This document shows, piece by piece, positions 16,467 through 23,777 of a DNA stretch of 49,745 bases. Position numbers and translations under genes: made by a program. The notes below the pieces were generated by a model that was given only the letters and a program-made list of their open reading frames with translations, ran no database searches and had not been told where the DNA came from. The stretch's first letter is position 1. Each line of letters starts with the position of its first letter. Origin of the DNA: DASYAE01 sp036501535 (GTDB taxonomy: Bacteria > Actinomycetota > Actinomycetes > Streptomycetales > Catenulisporaceae); the NCBI GenBank assembly GCA_036501535.1, contig DASYAE010000010.1:1-49745 (forward strand). Reading direction: 5' to 3'.

Positions 16467-17647
16467 CCCAGCAGACCTCGGCTGAGACCGCGGCGCAGCC
16501 TACGACGCATCCCACGGCGGGTGCGGCCGCCCGGCGCACGCCGGTGCGCGTCAGAGCCCTGCTGCGGCATCCCGCGGCCGGGGCGGTCGCGGTGTTCGCG
16601 GTCCTCTACGCGCTGCCGTATTCGACCCTGGACATCCCGGGTGTGTTCGCCGGCTCGCTGGACTCGCCCGGAGTGCTGCAGCTGCTCGCCGTCTGCCTGC
16701 TCTACGCGGGCCTCGCGATCAGCTACGACCTGCTTTTCGGCCACACCGGGATCATGTCCTTCGGGCACGGCCTGTTCGTGACCGGCGGCATGTACGTCAC
16801 CACGATCCTGGTCGACCACGCCGGCTACGGGCTCTGGGTCGCCGCGGCGGCCGGGCTCGGCGCCGGGCTGGCGGCCGCGCTGGTGCTCGGCGCGGTGGCG
16901 CTGCGGGTCGGCGGCATCGCCTTCGCGATGGTCACCCTCGCCTTCGGCCAGGCGGTCTCGCTGCTGGTCGTCTCCGGCTCGCCGCAGCTGACCGGCGGCG
17001 AGCAGGGCGAGACGCTCAACGCCGCGTCCGTGCCCGCAGCGCTCGCCGGGGTGCGCAACACCGCGAACCTGTACTGGATCGCGTTGGCGTATCTGGCCGT
17101 GTGCGCCGTGGTGGTGTGGTGGTTGACGAGTTCTGTGGCGGGCCGGATGATGCGCGCAGTGCGCGAGAACGAACTGAGGGTAACGGTGCTCGGTGTGAAC
17201 CCTTACCCGGTCAAGCTGCTGGCGTTCACCGCGGCGGGGCTCCTGGCCGCCGGCGGCGGGATCGTCTACCTCGTCCTGCTCGGCGGGGCGACGCCGACGG
17301 TGTCCGACTCCAGCTTCACTCTCGGCCTGCTGGTGATGGTGGTGCTCGGCGGGGCGGGCCGGCGCTGGGGCGCGATCCTGGGCGGTTTCCTGTACGGATA
17401 CGCGGACCAGTCGCTCACCCGCCTGTCCGGCTCCTCGTCGGTCTCGGCGCTGCCCGGCTTCCTGCGCGGTCCGCTGCAGCAGCCGCTTTTCCTGCTCGGC
17501 GCCGCCTTCGTGGCCGTCGTGTTCTTCGCGCCCGGCGGAGTTGCGGCTCTGGCCGGGCGGCTGGTTACGGTGAAATCGGCGCTGTTCGTGCGACCCGCAC
17601 CGGGGTCCGCGGCCGCGCTGGAACGAGAGGATGCAAGCGGTGGCTGA
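16463..17647 (+). CDS. LIV-type ABC importer permease (LivM-like)
   Basis: 394 aa, slightly long because of an N-terminal Ala/Thr-rich extension (about 40 aa). About ten membrane helices follow. SYDLLFGHTGIMSFGHGLFV is the family signature, and RAVRENELRVTVLGVNPYPV is the cytoplasmic coupling loop. It is the last transporter gene of the operon. Its final 17 nt overlap the start of the alpha/beta hydrolase gene in another frame, suggesting that the hydrolase is co-expressed with the importer and may act on the imported compound. Confidence 0.92.
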   Translation: MTQQTSAETAAQPTTHPTAGAAARRTPVRVRALLRHPAAGAVAVFAVLYALPYSTLDIPGVFAGSLDSPGVLQLLAVCLLYAGLAISYDLLFGHTGIMSFGHGLFVTGGMYVTTILVDHAGYGLWVAAAAGLGAGLAAALVLGAVALRVGGIAFAMVTLAFGQAVSLLVVSGSPQLTGGEQGETLNAASVPAALAGVRNTANLYWIALAYLAVCAVVVWWLTSSVAGRMMRAVRENELRVTVLGVNPYPVKLLAFTAAGLLAAGGGIVYLVLLGGATPTVSDSSFTLGLLVMVVLGGAGRRWGAILGGFLYGYADQSLTRLSGSSSVSALPGFLRGPLQQPLFLLGAAFVAVVFFAPGGVAALAGRLVTVKSALFVRPAPGSAAALEREDASGG

Positions 17648-18614
17648 AAAGGCCGACTTCAAGCGGTTCGAGGAGTTCCAGGTTCCGGTGGCCGGCGGCG
17701 AGCTGGCCGTGCTGCGCTGGCCGGCCCGCGAGCGGGATGCGCCGGTGGTCGTGGCGGCGCACGGCATCACCGCGAACGCGCTGGCGTGGGCCGGCGTTTC
17801 CGAGGCGCTGGCCGGGCGCGTGACGCTGGTGGCCCCTGATATGCGCGGCCGTGCGTATTCGCGCGCGATATCAGGGCCGTTCGGCGTAGACGCAGACGCG
17901 GATGACCTCATCGCGGTCTTGGACCATGAGGGTGCGGACAAGGCGGTCCTGCTGGGCCATTCGCTGGGTGCTTACGTCGCCTCGGTGGCTGCGACGCGCT
18001 ACCCCGAACGAGTGTCGTCCGTGGTTGCGGCCGACGGGGGACTCGGCCTGGGCGTGCCGCCGGACGTCGACCCGGACGAGATCCTGCTCGCGATCCTCGG
18101 GCCGGCCCTGCAGAAGCTCTCGATGCGGTTCCGGGACGGCGAGGACTACCTCGACTTCCACCGCAGGCACCCGGCCTTCCGGGGCAACTGGACGCCGCAG
18201 CTGACCGCGTACCTCTCGCGCGACACGCTGTGGCTGGAGGATGGCGGCGTCGCCTCCTCGTGCATCGCGGAGGCCATTCGGGCGGACGGCCGCGAATTGG
18301 TGATCGACGAGCGCATACGTACTGCGATCCTCGGCGTGCCCTGCCCGCTGACGTTCCTTTACGCGGAACGCAACCTCTTCAACGAGCCGCCCGGCATCTA
18401 CACACCCGAACTCATCGCGCTCGGAGGCCTCGACGATCGCCCGGACCGTAGGATAACGATCACGTTCGTGCCGGGCACGAACCACTACACGATGGTCGCC
18501 CCGGGAGCCGGCGCGGACGCGGTCGCCGACGCCGTCCTGCGCAGCGCCCTCGCCGAGCCGGCCGCCGCGCCGGGCGTCGCAGCGCCCTTCCTTACTCGGC
18601 GATACCCCGCGTGA
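17631..18614 (+). CDS. Alpha/beta-hydrolase fold protein
   Basis: 327 aa. The conserved pieces are VVAAHGITANALAW (oxyanion-hole HG), APDMRGR, the nucleophile elbow GHSLGAYVA (Ser), and a C-terminal His in FVPGTNHYTMV. Together they indicate a complete Ser-Asp/Glu-His hydrolase of the lipase/esterase/epoxide-hydrolase group. The reaction is not known. It overlaps livM by 17 nt, so the importer operon probably includes it. The 3' end overlaps the convergent M55 peptidase gene by 23 nt. A peptidase, esterase or lactonase role remains possible. Confidence 0.87.
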   Translation: MQAVAEKADFKRFEEFQVPVAGGELAVLRWPARERDAPVVVAAHGITANALAWAGVSEALAGRVTLVAPDMRGRAYSRAISGPFGVDADADDLIAVLDHEGADKAVLLGHSLGAYVASVAATRYPERVSSVVAADGGLGLGVPPDVDPDEILLAILGPALQKLSMRFRDGEDYLDFHRRHPAFRGNWTPQLTAYLSRDTLWLEDGGVASSCIAEAIRADGRELVIDERIRTAILGVPCPLTFLYAERNLFNEPPGIYTPELIALGGLDDRPDRRITITFVPGTNHYTMVAPGAGADAVADAVLRSALAEPAAAPGVAAPFLTRRYPA

Positions 18615-19422
18615 GCAGGACCAGCATGATGAAGGTGCGGTAGAGCCGGATCGGGTCGTCGCCGGTGAGCAGGACGACGGCCGGGTCGTCCTTGTCCCGC
18701 GTCACGCCGTTGATCCACGCCGCCATCTCGGCCAGGTCCGGGTTGCGCAGCCGGACGGCCAGCGTGGCAGGCAGTTCGATGCGCGGCGGCGCGGCGGACG
18801 CGGCCTCCTCGACCGCGAGCCGCGCGGCGTGCCCGATCAGCGCCCGCGCGTCATAGGGGTGCAGGCTGTCGGCGGCGAACCGGTTGACCGAGTCCTTGAC
18901 CACGGCCGTGTGCACGCCCGGGCAGAACGGCTCGAGCTCCACGGCCGTCGTCGCGTCGCCGGTGACCAGCAGCACCGGCACGCCGTGCCCGAGGGCGACC
19001 AGGGCATTGATGCCGCCCTCGCCGGCCACGGCGCCGTTGAGGCGCACCTCGCTGATCGCGGACGGGTTGTAGGTGTGCGAGAGCGTCGCCGGCGAGCCGC
19101 CCATCGAGCCGTGGTACGAGACGAAGAAGACCCCGTCGAACGAGTCGTCGAGCCCTTGCATCATGTACAGCGGCTTGTGCCGGCCGGACAGATAGCGCGC
19201 CCGCCCGGCCAGGCCGTCCGGGCGCAGGTTGGCCATCCGCCCGTGCGAGTCGTTGACCAGGAACCCGGTCGCGCCGCCCGCCTGCGCGCCCTCGATCGCC
19301 GCGTTGACCTCGCCCTGCAGCAGGCCGCGGTAGTACTCGTAGTCCCCGCCGCCCGGCCGGCACTGGTCCCAGTCGACCACGCCCGCCGTGCCCTCCATGT
19401 CGGAGGAGATGAAGATCCTCAT
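18592..19422 (-). CDS. M55-family D-aminopeptidase (DppA-like)
   Basis: 276 aa, usual length for DppA. The zinc-site residues fall where expected from B. subtilis DppA: Asp8 and Glu10 in ISSDMEG, His60 in NDSHG, His104 in YHGS, and Glu135 in GEGG. A His at about 116 matches the catalytic His. The family removes N-terminal D-amino acids such as D-Ala from short peptides, often to recycle peptidoglycan fragments, and assembles as a decamer in the cytoplasm. It stands alone on the minus strand and its end overlaps the convergent hydrolase gene. The ABC importer next door may bring in peptides or amino acids, but a link is only a guess. Confidence 0.9.
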   Translation of the reverse strand: MRIFISSDMEGTAGVVDWDQCRPGGGDYEYYRGLLQGEVNAAIEGAQAGGATGFLVNDSHGRMANLRPDGLAGRARYLSGRHKPLYMMQGLDDSFDGVFFVSYHGSMGGSPATLSHTYNPSAISEVRLNGAVAGEGGINALVALGHGVPVLLVTGDATTAVELEPFCPGVHTAVVKDSVNRFAADSLHPYDARALIGHAARLAVEEAASAAPPRIELPATLAVRLRNPDLAEMAAWINGVTRDKDDPAVVLLTGDDPIRLYRTFIMLVLLTRGIAE

Positions 19423-19500
19423 CCGCGCGCTCCTCGGCCCGAATCGCTCCGCGTTCCTTGGCGGCGTTCATTCTTGCGGGGGCCGGGCTTACCGGCTATC

Positions 19501-19520
19501 CCTCCCCCGTACGGGGGAGG
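19501..19520. promoter_or_regulatory. 20-bp perfect palindrome upstream of the kinase operon
   Basis: CCTCCCCC and GGGGGAGG flank a central GTAC. It is 56-75 bp before the first start codon of the membrane protein/kinase/regulator operon, and about 80 bp before the divergent M55 start. This is a likely binding site for the LuxR-family regulator encoded in the operon, inferred from position and symmetry only. Confidence 0.5.
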
Positions 19521-19575
19521 CGATTCACCGCCGCGGGGGAGCCGCGCGCCCGCGCCGGCGGCGAGAGTCGAATGC

Positions 19576-20619
19576 ATGACCGAAACCGAGTTCCGCATCG
19601 AGCCGATCCCTTCAACTGTCGCCACTGCCACCACGACCGCGCAGACACCTGCGGCCAAGCCCGCGCCGGCGCGGCGCATCGTGTGCTGGGCGACGATCGC
19701 CGCGGTGCTGCCCTACCTCTGCCTGAAGCTCTGCTGGCTGTCCGGCAGCACGATCGGCCTGACCAGGCCACAGGCCGCCGAGGACTCGACGCTGTCCGCG
19801 CTCAACACGCTCACCCTCGCAATGGACTCGGTGGCGGCCCTGGTCGCGCTGGCGCTGACCTACCGCTGGGGCCGGCGCGTGCCCGCCTGGATGCTCGTCG
19901 CGCCGATGTGGGTGGCGTCCGGGTTCCTCGGCACCGCCGTCCTGGTCGTCCCGCTGCAACTCGGCGTGGACGCGGCGACCGGCAGTTCCTTCAGCGCGCC
20001 CAACGGATTCCTCGCACCCTGGGTCTACCTGGTCGTCTATAGCGGCTTCATGCTGCAGGGGCTCGGCCTGTTGGTCGCGTTCGCGTTCTACAGCAGGGCC
20101 CGTTGGCCGGCGCTGTCCGCGCGGTCGGTCACCCGATCGGGGGTCCCGCGCCCGCTGTGCGTCGCACTCGCCTTTCTCGCGGCCCTGACCGCCGCTCCCG
20201 AGCTCTACTGGGCCGTTGGCGGTACCGCGGGCCTGCCGGCGCGGGAAGCAGCAGCCGGAGACGTGAACGGCATCGTGCTGCGGGCCGCGCTCGCCGCGGC
20301 GGCGCTCGCGGCGGCCGCCGGAGTCACGGAGCTGCGACGCTCCCGCAGCGTCGGCGCGATCTGGACGCCGCTGGTCGCGGTCTGGCTCGGCAGCGCGGCG
20401 CTGTTCGCCTGGGGCACCTGGACGGCGCTCGTCGACGCGACCGCCAGCCTCTTGAACGGCGATACGCACAGCGGTTTGACCGCGGAGCTGGTGACCGGAA
20501 CGGTGCAGGCCGTCGCCGGTGCTGCGCTCGCCCTTGCCGCACTGGCCGCGCTCAGACGCCGGGCCGGGGCAGCGACCGAGGCAGTGGCCACGGCAGCGGC
20601 ACTGTCCCGCAGCGCATGA
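19576..20619 (+). CDS. Multi-pass membrane protein of unknown function, first gene of a two-component operon
   Basis: 347 aa. A polar Thr/Pro-rich N-terminus (about 35 aa) is followed by roughly seven or eight hydrophobic segments, for example IVCWATIAAVLPYLCLKLCW and WVYLVVYSGFMLQGLGLLVA, with extended regions between them. No enzyme motif is recognised. Its stop overlaps the histidine kinase start (ATGA). Similar membrane proteins in this position in actinobacteria may be co-sensors or the system's output, but that is inference. ATG 19576 was chosen because the hydrophobic protein begins there; the frame continues upstream without a sensible protein. The 20-bp palindrome lies just upstream. 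Confidence 0.8.
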   Translation: MTETEFRIEPIPSTVATATTTAQTPAAKPAPARRIVCWATIAAVLPYLCLKLCWLSGSTIGLTRPQAAEDSTLSALNTLTLAMDSVAALVALALTYRWGRRVPAWMLVAPMWVASGFLGTAVLVVPLQLGVDAATGSSFSAPNGFLAPWVYLVVYSGFMLQGLGLLVAFAFYSRARWPALSARSVTRSGVPRPLCVALAFLAALTAAPELYWAVGGTAGLPAREAAAGDVNGIVLRAALAAAALAAAAGVTELRRSRSVGAIWTPLVAVWLGSAALFAWGTWTALVDATASLLNGDTHSGLTAELVTGTVQAVAGAALALAALAALRRRAGAATEAVATAAALSRSA

Positions 20620-21968
20620 CGACCAGCCGCCTGAGCTGCCAAGATCGAGATGTGTATCGGTCTCGCGGCGCTCAGCCGCCCGCCGCGTCGAAGGGGGCGC
20701 GGCGGGCCTGGTCGCGCTGGCTGCACCTGGACCTCGGCGGCGCGCTGCTCATGCCGTTCTTCCTGGTCACGCTGGTCATCGCGGGCTTGATCGACCCGGA
20801 GCCGGGCGGTGGGTCCCGCACCGCCGTCGAGTTCGCCGCCTATGTCGCAGCGCTCCCGCTGGCGGCGCTCGCCGCGCTGCTGCCTGGAGTGCGAGCCCTG
20901 GAGGAGACATCGGCCCGGTCCCTGCTCGGATTCCCTTACGCACTCACGCCTCCGGCAGATCCACACGCCCCAGGCGCGCGCGGACGCCTATCGCTCTGGC
21001 TCGTCGTCCACCTCGGGCTGGGTGGCCTGATCGCCGGCGCGTCGCTGGCCGTGCCGCCGTTCTGCGTCGTCCTGCTCGTCGTTCCGTTCGCCGAGCACAG
21101 CCGGCTCGCCTCGCTGCCCTGGGTCGACGCGATTCCCGCAGGCTGGGCGCCGCCGATCGGCCTTGCGCTGCTGGCCGTGCTCGTCGTGGTGTGCGTGGCC
21201 GCAGGCGAGCTCATCGCGCGGGCGGCGCTGCGGCTGCTCGGCCCCTCCCCGGCCGAGCTGCTGGCCGCCGAGCGCGCGCGGGTCCGCCGCCTGGCCCGGC
21301 GCAACCGGCTGGCCAGCGACCTGCATGACGCGGTCGGCCACAGCCTGAGCGTGGTCGCGCTCCAAGCCGGCGCTGCCGCGAGAGTCCTGGACAGCGACCC
21401 GGGCTTCGCCCGCGGCGCGCTCGCGGCGATCGAGGCCTGCGCCCGCGACGCGCTCGACGAACTCGACCGCGCCCTCGGCCTGCTGCGCGCGGACGAGCAG
21501 GCGCCCCCGCCGGACGATGCCGGCCAGGATGAGGCCGGCAAAGACGATGCCAACACAGACGATGCGGATACCGCCGCGCCCGATCTCGGCAGCCTGGACC
21601 GGCTGGTCGAGCGCACCCGCTCGACCGGGGCCGACGTGAGCCTGTCGGTCACCGGCGCGGGCCCGGTCCCCGACGCCGTCTCGCGCGCGGCCTACCGGAT
21701 CGTGCAGGAGGGGCTGGGAAACGCGCTGCGGCATGCAGGACCGGGACCGGTCGAGGTCTGCGTCACGCTCGGCGAGAGAGAGGTCGGCCTGTCCGTCGTC
21801 AGCCCGCTGCCGCCCGCCTCCGTGCGGGCGCGGCCCTCGCGACGCGGCGGCCGCGGGCTGGTCGGCATCCGCGAGCGCGTCGCAGGGCTCGGCGGCAGCT
21901 GCACCGCGGGACCGGAGGGCGAGTGTTGGCGCCTGGCCGCACAACTACCGCTGGAGGTATCGAGATGA
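20616..21968 (+). CDS. Sensor histidine kinase, NarL/DesK type (HisKA_3)
   Basis: 450 aa. The N-terminal half has about four to five membrane helices. The dimerisation/phosphoacceptor motif DLHDAVGHSLSVVALQ (about 235) identifies HisKA_3. A very acidic, Asp/Ala-repetitive linker (DDAGQDEAGKDDANTDDAD) precedes the ATPase domain. The N-box is AYRIVQEGLGNALRHA and the G-box GRGLVGIRERVAGLGG. The usual DDG of the D-box is replaced by LSVVSPLPP, so ATP contacts differ from the textbook site; from memory this variant is seen in other actinobacterial kinases. The stop overlaps the response-regulator start. The signal is unknown. Confidence 0.9.
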   Translation: MTTSRLSCQDRDVYRSRGAQPPAASKGARRAWSRWLHLDLGGALLMPFFLVTLVIAGLIDPEPGGGSRTAVEFAAYVAALPLAALAALLPGVRALEETSARSLLGFPYALTPPADPHAPGARGRLSLWLVVHLGLGGLIAGASLAVPPFCVVLLVVPFAEHSRLASLPWVDAIPAGWAPPIGLALLAVLVVVCVAAGELIARAALRLLGPSPAELLAAERARVRRLARRNRLASDLHDAVGHSLSVVALQAGAAARVLDSDPGFARGALAAIEACARDALDELDRALGLLRADEQAPPPDDAGQDEAGKDDANTDDADTAAPDLGSLDRLVERTRSTGADVSLSVTGAGPVPDAVSRAAYRIVQEGLGNALRHAGPGPVEVCVTLGEREVGLSVVSPLPPASVRARPSRRGGRGLVGIRERVAGLGGSCTAGPEGECWRLAAQLPLEVSR

Positions 21969-22618
21969 CGGCCATCCGCGTGCTTATCGCAGACGACGAA
22001 GCACTGGTGCGCAGCGGACTGCGCGCGATCCTCGGCGCCGAGCCGGACATCGAGGTCGTCGGCGAGGCCGCGGACGGCGCCGAGGCGCTCTCGGCATGCC
22101 GCGCGCAACATCCTGACGTGCTGCTCATGGACGTGCGCATGCCCGGCCTGGACGGCATCGCGGCGACCCGCCGCATCCTGGACGCGGTCAGCCCGCCGCC
22201 GCGCATCGTCGTAGTGACCACCTTCGAGAACGACGACTACGTGTACGAAGCCCTGCGTTCGGGCGCGGCCGGATTCCTGCTCAAGCGCGCCGGGGCCGAG
22301 CAGCTGGTCCAGGCCGTGCGCACGGTCGCAGCCGGCGACTCGCTGCTGTTCCCCGCCGCGGTGCGCGACCTGGCGGCCCGTCAGCGCAACAGGCCGACCG
22401 GACCGGCGGCCGCTCTGACCGAGCGGGAGGGCGAGGTGCTGCGGCTGATGGCCCGCGGCTGTTCGAACGCCGAGATCGCCGCGCAGCTCGTGCTCGGCGC
22501 GGAGACGATCAAAACGCACGTCGGCAGCATCCTGGCCAAGCTCGGCGCGCGCGACCGGACCCAGGCGGTGATCGCGGCCTACGAGTCCGGATTCGTGGCA
22601 CCGGGCTGGACGTCCTGA
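21965..22618 (+). CDS. NarL/LuxR-family response regulator
   Basis: 217 aa. The receiver domain carries ADDE at 9-12, phospho-Asp56 in LLMDVRMPG, VVTTFEND and Lys in LLKRAGAEQ. The C-terminal LuxR helix-turn-helix contains LTEREGEVLRLMARGCSNAE, then ETIKTHVGSILAKLGARDRT. It is the partner of the kinase whose stop it overlaps, with a GGAGG site 9 nt upstream. It probably binds the 20-bp palindrome in front of the operon. The last 40 nt overlap the 3' end of the convergent membrane-protein gene. Confidence 0.92.
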   Translation: MTAIRVLIADDEALVRSGLRAILGAEPDIEVVGEAADGAEALSACRAQHPDVLLMDVRMPGLDGIAATRRILDAVSPPPRIVVVTTFENDDYVYEALRSGAAGFLLKRAGAEQLVQAVRTVAAGDSLLFPAAVRDLAARQRNRPTGPAAALTEREGEVLRLMARGCSNAEIAAQLVLGAETIKTHVGSILAKLGARDRTQAVIAAYESGFVAPGWTS

Positions 22619-23160
22619 TCGGGCCGCGGCGCGGACGGCTCGTCGGACCAGACCAGGTCCTCGGACTCGGCCAGCAGGCGGCGCATCTCCGAGACCTTCT
22701 CCTCGAACCGCGGATCACGCGGTACGGCCCCGAAATAGGTGGCCGGCGGCAGGGAACCCGGGATCGGATTGGCGACCGCGCTGACCCGCACCTTCGTGCC
22801 GTCCTTGAGGACGAGGACCGGATACTCGATCTTGTTGCCGCCCGAGCGCTCCGAGTCGACTCCGACGGTGGCGACATCACGCCAGGGCACATATATGTAC
22901 TTGCTCCGCGTGAAGTACTGCTCGACGCCTTTGGAGGTCAGCCTCACGCACACCGGACGGTCCTGCGCCCAGCTGTTCCCGCCGAGGACTACGGCGATGG
23001 CGGTCACGACGAACCAGAAGAAGACCACCGCGTGGAACAGCAGTCTGATCGTGCCGGTGGCGATCAGCAACACGACGACGGCGCCGACGAGGCCGGCCCG
23101 GGTCGCCAGCCGCCGCTGCTGCCACGTGCCGGCCCTGTACTCGATGTAGTCGACCCCCAT
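22579..23160 (-). CDS. Two-helix membrane protein, PH-like, paralogue 1
   Basis: 193 aa. The N-terminus MGVDYIEYRAGTWQQRR is followed by two adjacent hydrophobic helices (GLVGAVVVLLIATGTIRLLF, then VVFFWFVVTAIAVVLG). A soluble beta-rich domain follows, with VRLTSKGVEQYFTRSKYIYV, PWRDVATVGV and YPVLVLKDGTKVRV. This resembles bacterial PH-domain membrane proteins. The C-terminal stretch DPRFEEKVSEMRRLLAES is nearly identical in the neighbouring paralogue. Function unknown. The genes are in tandem, 16 nt apart, and are probably co-transcribed. The 3' end overlaps the convergent response-regulator gene by 40 nt. Confidence 0.75.
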   Translation of the reverse strand: MGVDYIEYRAGTWQQRRLATRAGLVGAVVVLLIATGTIRLLFHAVVFFWFVVTAIAVVLGGNSWAQDRPVCVRLTSKGVEQYFTRSKYIYVPWRDVATVGVDSERSGGNKIEYPVLVLKDGTKVRVSAVANPIPGSLPPATYFGAVPRDPRFEEKVSEMRRLLAESEDLVWSDEPSAPRPDQDVQPGATNPDS

Positions 23161-23176
23161 GAGCCCACGATGACCC

Positions 23177-23731
23177 TCAGGACCCGGCTTCGTCTACGGC
23201 CGGCGCCCCCGGATCGGACCACTCCAGGTCCCGGGACTCGGCCAGCAGCCGGCGCATCTCCGAGACCTTGTCCTCGAACCGGGGATCGTGCGGCAGCATC
23301 CTGAAGAGTGCGCGGGCCGGCGAGACGTCCTCGCCTGCGGTGAAGATCGCGCCGACGGTCGTACTCCGGCCGTCCTTGAGGACCAGCACCGGAAGACGGA
23401 CTTCCCTGTTCTCGTCGATGCTCTGCCACCTGACCTCGACCGCCTCGATGTCGTGCCAGGGCGTGAAAGTGCGTTTGTGGTGCGTGTAGCGCTGCTCGGT
23501 GCCACGGGACGAAAGCTTCACAGACAGCGTACGGACCCCTTTGATCCACATGACGAGTGCGGACGCCGTAGACGTCGCGGCAAGCGTGCCCATTGTCCAC
23601 GCCTGGACCTGGTTTTGGGCGCCTCCCATGGCCAGCGACAGCGTCAGGATTCCGGCCATCGACAAGGCGATGATCGGCGTGCGGAACCGGCGCCACACGC
23701 CGCTCCGGTATTCGATATATGCATCCCCCAT
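23177..23731 (-). CDS. Two-helix membrane protein, PH-like, paralogue 2
   Basis: 184 aa. It has the same plan as the downstream gene: MGDAYIEYRSGVWRRFR start, two hydrophobic helices, VKLSSRGTEQRYTHHKRTFT, PWHDIEAVEV, LPVLVLKDG, and the shared tail DPRFEDKVSEMRRLLAES. The middle has diverged, so the duplication is old or under diversifying pressure. It is first in the two-gene unit and likely sits in the cytoplasmic membrane with the PH-like domain facing the cytoplasm. No partner or function is recognised. A stress-sensing or membrane-associated adaptor role would be speculation. Confidence 0.75.
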   Translation of the reverse strand: MGDAYIEYRSGVWRRFRTPIIALSMAGILTLSLAMGGAQNQVQAWTMGTLAATSTASALVMWIKGVRTLSVKLSSRGTEQRYTHHKRTFTPWHDIEAVEVRWQSIDENREVRLPVLVLKDGRSTTVGAIFTAGEDVSPARALFRMLPHDPRFEDKVSEMRRLLAESRDLEWSDPGAPAVDEAGS

Positions 23732-23777
23732 GGCCTTACGATGGATCCGATCACCCCGGTTGTCTACGACTCGCGCA

